Shown piece after piece: positions 7,336 through 11,888 of a DNA stretch of 11,888 nt (position 1 is the first letter of the stretch; each line of letters opens with the position of its first letter). The position numbers were made by a program, and so were the translations under genes. Origin of the DNA: JAUNKE01 sp041784625 (lineage in GTDB: Bacteria > Bacillota > Clostridia > Peptostreptococcales > Filifactoraceae); NCBI GenBank assembly GCA_041784625.1, contig JBHBDS010000183.1:1-11888 (forward strand), read 5' to 3'. The notes below the pieces were generated by a model. It did not search any database, was not told where the DNA came from, and saw nothing but the letters and a program-made list of their open reading frames with translations.

Positions 7336-8901
7336 ATGATACAAATATCTAATATTAAAGTGGCTCTGTCCGAAGAAAAAGAGCAAGTGATCCAAAAAAC
7401 GATTGAAAAGTTGATTGGAAAAAAAAGAGAATACAAAATCATCCGTGAGTCCGTCGATGCGCGTCGAGGGATATTTTTTGTATACACGATCCAGCTTGAC
7501 GCAGCAAAAAATGAGATCAAGCGCAACACAAAAATTCAATATACCGAAGTAAAACAAGAAAAAATTCCAGAAATCACAAAAGGCGATCTTCCACTACAAC
7601 ATCGTCCTGTGGTGATTGGCTTTGGGCCAGCTGGAATTTTTTGTGCGTATGAACTGGCAAAAAATGGGTATCGACCGATTGTTTTTGAACAAGGACATGA
7701 TGTTGATACGAGAACTTTTGAGGTCAAAAAATTTTGGGAAAAAGGAATCCTCAATCCAAGCTCCAATGTACAATTTGGAGAGGGAGGCGCAGGCGCATTT
7801 TCGGATGGGAAACTCACCACTCGTATAAAAGATCCGCTCGCAAAACAGGTGATTCAGACACTTTATGAATTTGGCGGACCAGAAGAAATAACCTATGCAA
7901 ACAAACCGCATATCGGTACGGACATCCTCGTGGATGTGGTGAAAAATATTCGAAAGGAGATCATTCGTCTTGGTGGAGAGATATTTTTTGGCAAAAAACT
8001 CGAGAGTTTTGTGCTTGAAAATGGAGAGATAAAATCGATCACAATCAATGGGAAATACTACGACGCCAATGTGGTTGTGCTTGCAATTGGTCATAGCTCG
8101 AGAGAAACTTTTCGCTTGCTTCATAAAAGTGGCGTTGCGCTCCGAAAAAAACCGCTTGCGGTCGGATTTCGAATCGAGCATCCACAGATATTAATCGACA
8201 AAGCACAGTACAAAGAAAATTACGATCATCCGAAGCTAAAGGCATCGGAGTATTTTTTGACGCATATGCCAAAGACTGAGCGAGGTTGCTACACTTTTTG
8301 TATGTGTCCAGGCGGACGAGTGATCGCATCATCATCGGATTTTGATCAAGTAGTGGTCAACGGAATGAGTTATCATGCGCGAGATTTGGAAAATGCAAAT
8401 TCAGCCATTTTGTGCTCGGTGGTGCCAGAAGATTTTGAGGAACATCCTCTTGCGGTGATGGAATTTCAAGAATCGATTGAGAAAAAAGCATTTGAGCTCG
8501 GTGGAGGAGATTATTTTGCGCCAGTACAAAGAGTGGGCGATTATTTGAAGCGACAGGAGACTACAGAAATTGGCAAGGTGAATCCGAGCTACAAGCCAGG
8601 CTATCGCTTTGCTCGATTGGATCAAATTTATCCAGAGTTTGTGTACGAATCATTGTCCGAATCGATTCGAGAGATGGGAAACAAACTTTCGGGATTTGAT
8701 TTGGAAGACGCCATTCTCACGGGAGTGGAGACAAGAACTTCGTCACCAGTTCGCATTGTGCGAGAGGATATTACTTTAGAATCGGTCAATACCAAGGGAC
8801 TCTATCCATGTGGCGAAGGAGCTGGTTATGCTGGCGGAATCGTGAGCGCAGCAGTCGATGGAATCAAAGTTGCACAACAAATTATCAAAAAATATTATTA
8901 G
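7336..8901 (+). CDS. FAD/NAD(P)-dependent oxidoreductase, NAD(FAD)-utilizing dehydrogenase family
   Basis: This 521-residue flavoprotein belongs to the uncharacterised family usually annotated NAD(FAD)-utilizing dehydrogenase. An N-terminal extension of about 85 residues, typical of the family, precedes the Rossmann dinucleotide-binding motif VVIGFGPAG (92-100), with the ribose-binding acidic residue Glu118 at the end of the second strand (VFEQG). Further conserved-looking segments are NVQFGEGGAGAFSDGKLTTR and, at the C-terminus, PCGEGAGYAGGIVSAAVDG (GEGAGYAGG at 493-501), which closes the FAD site. The substrate is unknown. No membrane segment or signal is seen, so it is cytosolic. The start is ATG at 7336 with a modest GAGG 4 nt upstream, 12 nt after the small acidic gene. 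Confidence 0.88.
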   Translation: MIQISNIKVALSEEKEQVIQKTIEKLIGKKREYKIIRESVDARRGIFFVYTIQLDAAKNEIKRNTKIQYTEVKQEKIPEITKGDLPLQHRPVVIGFGPAGIFCAYELAKNGYRPIVFEQGHDVDTRTFEVKKFWEKGILNPSSNVQFGEGGAGAFSDGKLTTRIKDPLAKQVIQTLYEFGGPEEITYANKPHIGTDILVDVVKNIRKEIIRLGGEIFFGKKLESFVLENGEIKSITINGKYYDANVVVLAIGHSSRETFRLLHKSGVALRKKPLAVGFRIEHPQILIDKAQYKENYDHPKLKASEYFLTHMPKTERGCYTFCMCPGGRVIASSSDFDQVVVNGMSYHARDLENANSAILCSVVPEDFEEHPLAVMEFQESIEKKAFELGGGDYFAPVQRVGDYLKRQETTEIGKVNPSYKPGYRFARLDQIYPEFVYESLSESIREMGNKLSGFDLEDAILTGVETRTSSPVRIVREDITLESVNTKGLYPCGEGAGYAGGIVSAAVDGIKVAQQIIKKYY

Positions 8902-8935
8902 CACAATAATTATTTGCGAAAGGTATTTATTTCTG

Positions 8936-8963
8936 TTCGCTGGTGTGATAAGATAACAGCGAA
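8936..8963. promoter_or_regulatory. inverted repeat upstream of the Na/Pi cotransporter, candidate operator
   Basis: TTCGCTG (8936-8942) and CAGCGAA (8957-8963) form a perfect 7-bp inverted repeat. Arm centres are 21 bp apart, which is two helical turns, as expected for a dimeric repressor. The 14-bp interior GTGTGATAAGATAA contains weak -10-like sequences (for example TAAGAT, 8949-8954), so the repeat may straddle the promoter of this gene. No T tract follows, which argues against a terminator for the FAD gene. The regulator is unknown. Confidence 0.45.
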
Positions 8964-8984
8964 TGAAAATTAGCTGGAGGTATT

Positions 8985-10604
8985 ATGTACGGTTCAATCG
9001 CTCTTTCGGCAGCTGCGGGACTAGGATTATTTTTGTATGGAATGACTCTGATGGGAGCAGGATTACAAAAGGCTGCGGGAGACAAATTAAAATCTATTGT
9101 GGGATTGCTGACGAAGAATAAATATATCGCAGTGCTTGTCGGTATCGTTGTAACAGGAATTATTCAGAGTTCATCCGCAACCACGGTCATGGTCATCGGT
9201 TTTGTTAATGCAGGAATCATGACACTCAATCAGGCAATCGGGGTAATCATGGGTGCCAATGTCGGTACGACGGTTACTGCGCAGCTTGTTTCTTTTAATC
9301 TAGAAGCAGTGGCTCCATTTGCTGTTGCAATCGGAATGGTTGCCTATGTGATCAACAAGGGACCAAAGACAAGAGACTACGCAGAAATTCTGATCGGATT
9401 CGGGATTTTGTTCGTCGGAATGGTCTATATGAAAGATGCGGTAAAACCGCTACGTGAAATTGAAGCGTTTCAAAATATGCTGATTTCATTCGGAACAAAT
9501 CCGATACTCGGAATTTTTGTTGGATTTATGCTGACGCTGTTGCTCCAAAGTTCTTCGGCATCGATTGGAATCTTGGTGGCATTGGCAGTTGAGGGCGTTC
9601 TTCCACTCGAATCAGCGCTTCCGATTCTATACGGAGATAACATCGGTACCTGTACGACGGCGCTTTTGTCCAGTATCGGTGCAAGCAAAAATGCGCAAAG
9701 AGCGGCGATTATGCACCTTACCTTCAACGTGATTGGTACGATTATTTTCGTGGCGTTCCTCAATGGACCGATCATCTATGTGGTGACGCAGCTTGACCCA
9801 GGCGTCGTTTCTCGACAAATTGCGAATGCGCATACACTGTTTAATGTGACGAATGTCATTATTCAGTTGCCATTCTCTGCTCTGATTGTAAAACTAGCAG
9901 AAAAATTGGTTCCAGAAGGCAAAAAGCCAGTGGAAGAGATTCATACCATTACAAAACTCGACAAACGTATGCTCAGCACGCCAGCAATTGCGCTGGAGAG
10001 TGCGTACAAAGAATGTTTGAATATGGGTAATGTGGCGATGACATCGCTCAAAAACTCGGTCGATGGATTCCTCGGTAAGAACAACGATCAATTGGCAGAA
10101 ACTTTCCGTCTCGAAAAAACCATCAACCAGATGGAGCGAGAAATTATCGATTATCTCGTTGCAGTTTCGAACTCCGACATCTCACTTGACGACCGTGTGC
10201 TCGTTGACGGATTGTTCAACACCATCAATGATATCGAGCGAATTGGCGACCATGCGGAAAACATTGCGGAGCTTGGACAAAGTTATATTTCGTCGGGCTT
10301 GAACTTTTCGCAAGAGTCTCGAGTGGAGCTCGGCACAATGATCGATACCGTATACAATGCGGTGCAATCCTCGCTGGATGCGATGCGCACAGGCGACATC
10401 GATTTGGCAGAGCGTGTGCTTGAGATGGAAAATCGTGTAGACGAACTCGAAAAATCAAATCGTCTCTCGCATATCTATCGTCTCAACAACAATATGTGTA
10501 CGACAGAATCAGGAATTTTGTTCCTTGACTTGATTAGTAACCTTGAAAGAGTTTCCGACCATGCATCCAATATTGCAGAATCGGTACTTGCAACTTCAGA
10601 ATAA
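8985..10604 (+). CDS. Na/Pi cotransporter family protein with C-terminal PhoU-like domain
   Basis: A 539-residue member of the NptA/YjbB (PF02690, SLC34-like) family. The membrane part (about 1-305) shows the internal duplication characteristic of Na+/phosphate cotransporters: QSSSAT (61-66) with GANVGTT (90-96), and QSSSAS (188-193) with GDNIGTC (217-223). The cytosolic C-terminal half (about 330-535) is helical and PhoU-like, with a DRVLVDGLFNTINDIERIGDHAENIAE-type motif near 395-425 and its echo ISNLERVSDHASNIAES at the end. The protein likely moves phosphate with sodium; in E. coli, YjbB exports phosphate, so direction cannot be read from sequence. The start is ATG at 8985 behind GGAGG (8976-8980). 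An intrinsic terminator follows the stop by 6 nt. No pst or phoR genes are adjacent. Confidence 0.92.
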   Translation: MYGSIALSAAAGLGLFLYGMTLMGAGLQKAAGDKLKSIVGLLTKNKYIAVLVGIVVTGIIQSSSATTVMVIGFVNAGIMTLNQAIGVIMGANVGTTVTAQLVSFNLEAVAPFAVAIGMVAYVINKGPKTRDYAEILIGFGILFVGMVYMKDAVKPLREIEAFQNMLISFGTNPILGIFVGFMLTLLLQSSSASIGILVALAVEGVLPLESALPILYGDNIGTCTTALLSSIGASKNAQRAAIMHLTFNVIGTIIFVAFLNGPIIYVVTQLDPGVVSRQIANAHTLFNVTNVIIQLPFSALIVKLAEKLVPEGKKPVEEIHTITKLDKRMLSTPAIALESAYKECLNMGNVAMTSLKNSVDGFLGKNNDQLAETFRLEKTINQMEREIIDYLVAVSNSDISLDDRVLVDGLFNTINDIERIGDHAENIAELGQSYISSGLNFSQESRVELGTMIDTVYNAVQSSLDAMRTGDIDLAERVLEMENRVDELEKSNRLSHIYRLNNNMCTTESGILFLDLISNLERVSDHASNIAESVLATSE

Positions 10605-10610
10605 ATAAGG

Positions 10611-10638
10611 AGCAGATAGTTTTTCTATCTGCTTTTTT
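10611..10638 (+). terminator. intrinsic terminator after the Na/Pi cotransporter
   Basis: A 9-bp perfect stem (AGCAGATAG 10611-10619 with CTATCTGCT 10625-10633) around a TTTTT loop is followed by a T tract to 10638. The tract ends two bases before the GAGG ribosome binding site (10641-10644) of the next gene, so downstream transcription needs partial readthrough or a promoter I could not see. Confidence 0.85.
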
Positions 10639-10648
10639 GCGAGGAATT

Positions 10649-11029
10649 ATGAAAAAAGGAGATTTTATCTTAATCGCTCTGCTTATTATCGGAGCGGTGG
10701 CACTTTCTCAGTGGCTGGGATTTTCAAAAGCTCTTGCAGCAACCGAAGTGCAGATTGTCCGAGATGGAGAAGTGATCGAAAAATATGTGATTGACAAAAA
10801 TTTCAGCAAAACCGTCGACATATCATATGGTGAATATCACAATACGATCGTTATTGAAAATGGCGAAGTAAAAATGCAAGAGGCAAATTGTCCCGACCAA
10901 CTCTGTGTCAAATCGCATGCCATTTCGAAAGATGGGGAGATGATTGTCTGCTTGCCACACAAATTGTATGTAAAAATGGTAGCGAATGATTCGAGTGATG
11001 CAAGTGATGTGGACATTATTTCGAGTTGA
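10649..11029 (+). CDS. NusG domain II-containing (PF07009) membrane-anchored protein
   Basis: I chose ATG at 10649 (126 aa), with GAGGA at 10641-10645, over the upstream in-frame TTG at 10637, which lies in the terminator T tract. Residues 6-24 form one transmembrane segment. The rest is a small beta-rich extracytoplasmic domain related to NusG domain II, with no KOW/NGN transcription parts, so it is not NusG itself. The family Cys motifs are present: NCPDQLC (Cys81, Cys86) and IVCLPHKL (Cys101). Homologues often sit beside a Gx transporter gene, as here (12 nt gap), and in some genomes near rnf or apbE genes. The short Ser/Asp-rich tail (about 113-126) is probably flexible. Function is unknown. 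Confidence 0.88.
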   Translation: MKKGDFILIALLIIGAVALSQWLGFSKALAATEVQIVRDGEVIEKYVIDKNFSKTVDISYGEYHNTIVIENGEVKMQEANCPDQLCVKSHAISKDGEMIVCLPHKLYVKMVANDSSDASDVDIISS

Positions 11030-11041
11030 TGAGGTGAGGCG

Positions 11042-11551
11042 ATGAAAAAAACAAAAAAACTAACCTATATGTCGCTGATGGTGTCCTATTCGCTCATCTT
11101 GCACATCATCGAGTCGGCACTCCCGAGCTTATATTTTATTGCACCAGGAGCAAAACTTGGGCTCTCCAATATTATTTCGCTCGTCATTTTGTATGCGAAT
11201 GGAGCACCGATGGCGATTGGCGTGCTACTGATACGAATCGTGCTGGCATCGATTTTTGGTGGCAATATGTCCGCCTTTTTGTACAGCTTAACGGGAGGGA
11301 TTTTTGCCATATTATCGATGTGGGGGATGAAATCGCTGAATCTTAAATCCATTTCCATCGTCGGCGTGTCGGTGGTGGGCGCCGTATTTTTTAACATCGG
11401 ACAACTTTTTGCAGCAGGGATGATGATCGAAAACTTCTCGATCTTCGTCTATTTGCCCGTGATGATCTATGTATCGATTGGCACAGGAATTTTGGTCGGA
11501 TTCACGGCGAAATTTGTGCTCGAGCGAGTGAACAAAAAAATATTGACGTAG
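11042..11551 (+). CDS. Gx transporter family protein (formerly heptaprenyl diphosphate synthase component I)
   Basis: A 169-residue integral membrane protein of the PF07456 family. It has five or six hydrophobic segments (about 9-29, 41-60, 60-72, 78-98, 103-126 and 133-156) and the family signature PGAKLGLSN (35-43), followed by a glycine-rich FGGNMSAFLYSLTGG (72-86). The old name, heptaprenyl diphosphate synthase component I, comes from annotation of this family, while its fold resembles ECF transporter S components, so a small-molecule carrier role is more plausible. The start is ATG at 11042 behind GAGGTGAGG (11031-11039). It is co-transcribed with the NusG-II gene. The stop is TAG, and the frame stays open for 41 further codons after it. 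Confidence 0.87.
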   Translation: MKKTKKLTYMSLMVSYSLILHIIESALPSLYFIAPGAKLGLSNIISLVILYANGAPMAIGVLLIRIVLASIFGGNMSAFLYSLTGGIFAILSMWGMKSLNLKSISIVGVSVVGAVFFNIGQLFAAGMMIENFSIFVYLPVMIYVSIGTGILVGFTAKFVLERVNKKILT

Positions 11552-11773
11552 AAAATGGTGCATTGTCATATGAAAAAGTATCAAATAATTCTCTGGCGTT
11601 TTACAGCTTGCTATGAGTTTAGTAAAGTATATGTTGGGTTGATGCAATGTCATATCCACAATAATATTATTGAATAAATTAATATCCTACATGTCCATAG
11701 AATAGATTATGTATGCCATAAAATTTTTCGATAAAGCAACTGCAACGGCAAACGATTGTTTCTTGAATCAATC
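11552..11773. other. intergenic stretch with a 14-bp palindrome and a repeated 12-mer
   Basis: This AT-rich stretch before the Rrf2 promoter has no supported gene. It holds a perfect palindrome CAATAATATTATTG (11659-11672) and a nearly repeated 12-mer, GCATTGTCATAT (11560-11571) and GCAATGTCATAT (11644-11655), 84 bp apart. A weak promoter-like pair TTGATG (11639-11644) / TAATAT (11662-11667) with 17-bp spacing overlaps the palindrome. No convincing terminator for the Gx gene was found. Short frames (11555-11677 and 11709-11777) lack a ribosome binding site. Confidence 0.4.
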
Positions 11774-11802
11774 TTGACTAAATCACTTGGTTTTAGTATA
11801 AT
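11774..11802 (+). promoter_or_regulatory. sigma-A promoter with overlapping palindrome, candidate Rrf2 autoregulatory site
   Basis: TTGACT (11774-11779), a 17-bp spacer and a perfect TATAAT (11797-11802) form a near-consensus promoter. An inverted repeat, ACTAAA (11777-11782) and TTTAGT (11792-11797), sits between and across both elements, where a bound dimer would block RNA polymerase. Rrf2 family members such as IscR and CymR bind sites of this size and commonly repress their own operon; that this palindrome is the site is inference. The expected leader is about 33 nt. Confidence 0.75.
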
Positions 11803-11841
11803 AAGTCCGTAAGATTTATTAGAGAGACTAGGAGGTGTGTG

Positions 11842-11888
11842 TTGCGACTTTCGACCAAAGGAAGATATGGATTAAAAGCGATGTATGA
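11842..11888 (+). CDS. Rrf2/IscR-family transcriptional regulator, 5' end only
   Basis: Only the first 15 codons are inside the window. They encode MRLSTKGRYGLKAMY, the conserved N-terminal start of the Rrf2 family winged-helix regulators (IscR for Fe-S biogenesis, CymR for cysteine metabolism). I place the start at TTG 11842, six bases after AGGAGG (11830-11835), because it yields the family's usual MRLSTKG beginning; an in-frame GTG at 11839 is too close to the ribosome binding site. IscR and CymR cannot be told apart here, as the cluster cysteines and downstream genes (iscS, iscU, mnmA) are outside the window. Confidence 0.88.
   Translation, partial: MRLSTKGRYGLKAMY

Noticed and set aside
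8914..8942. TTGCGA at 8914-8919 as a -35 element for the Na/Pi gene
   Set aside because: At 17-bp spacing the -10 position reads TCGCTG, which is not a -10 sequence.
10637..10648. TTG at 10637 as the start of the NusG-II gene
   Set aside because: It lies within the terminator T tract with no ribosome binding site; ATG at 10649 has GAGGA at proper spacing.
11555..11677. 40-codon frame directly after the Gx gene as an independent small gene
   Set aside because: No ribosome binding site precedes ATG 11555 or ATG 11570, and its content does not resemble a known small protein.
11709..11777. 22-codon frame upstream of the Rrf2 gene
   Set aside because: There is no ribosome binding site, and its end overlaps the -35 element of the Rrf2 promoter.

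Overview
The window is a chromosomal housekeeping segment, all genes on the + strand, from a low-GC Gram-positive anaerobe, most likely a member of the Clostridia. The evidence is the block trigger factor - clpP - clpX - lon - ysxC in the usual Firmicutes order, strong AGGAGG-type ribosome binding sites, sigma-A-like promoters, and the clostridial company of a NusG-domain-II protein, a Gx transporter and an Rrf2 regulator. A Peptostreptococcaceae/Filifactor-like source is a guess from style only. I see no phage, insertion sequence, CRISPR array, tRNA or rRNA.

Region 1 (1-3327) is protein quality control. A sigma-A promoter drives tig, followed by an 11-bp hairpin, clpP, clpX and a strong intrinsic terminator. 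The tig reading frame is interrupted by one in-frame TAG at codon 120, exactly between the ribosome-binding domain and the PPIase domain. The remaining 306 codons stay open and well conserved. This is the most notable thing in the window. Region 2 (3376-8901) is a tightly packed run: lon, ysxC/engB, a membrane-anchored DUF881 protein, a translationally coupled acidic 92-residue orphan, and a FAD-dependent oxidoreductase. No clear promoter was found in front of lon.

Region 3 (8902-11551) has a Na/Pi cotransporter-PhoU fusion whose upstream region carries a 7-bp inverted repeat with arms two helical turns apart. An intrinsic terminator follows, ending two bases before the ribosome binding site of the next gene. 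Then come a NusG-domain-II protein and a Gx transporter. Region 4 (11552-11888) is a 290-bp intergenic stretch with a near-perfect sigma-A promoter overlapped by a palindrome, leading into the first 15 codons of an Rrf2/IscR-family regulator that is cut by the window edge.

Functionally, ClpXP and Lon are the two main cytosolic ATP-dependent proteases and trigger factor is the ribosome-bound chaperone, so the first half handles protein birth and death, with YsxC adding ribosome assembly. The second half mixes redox, phosphate/ion transport and probable prenyl or cofactor-related membrane functions. No wholly new multi-gene system is evident. The real leads are the split trigger factor, the orphan between the DUF881 and FAD genes, and the two candidate operators.
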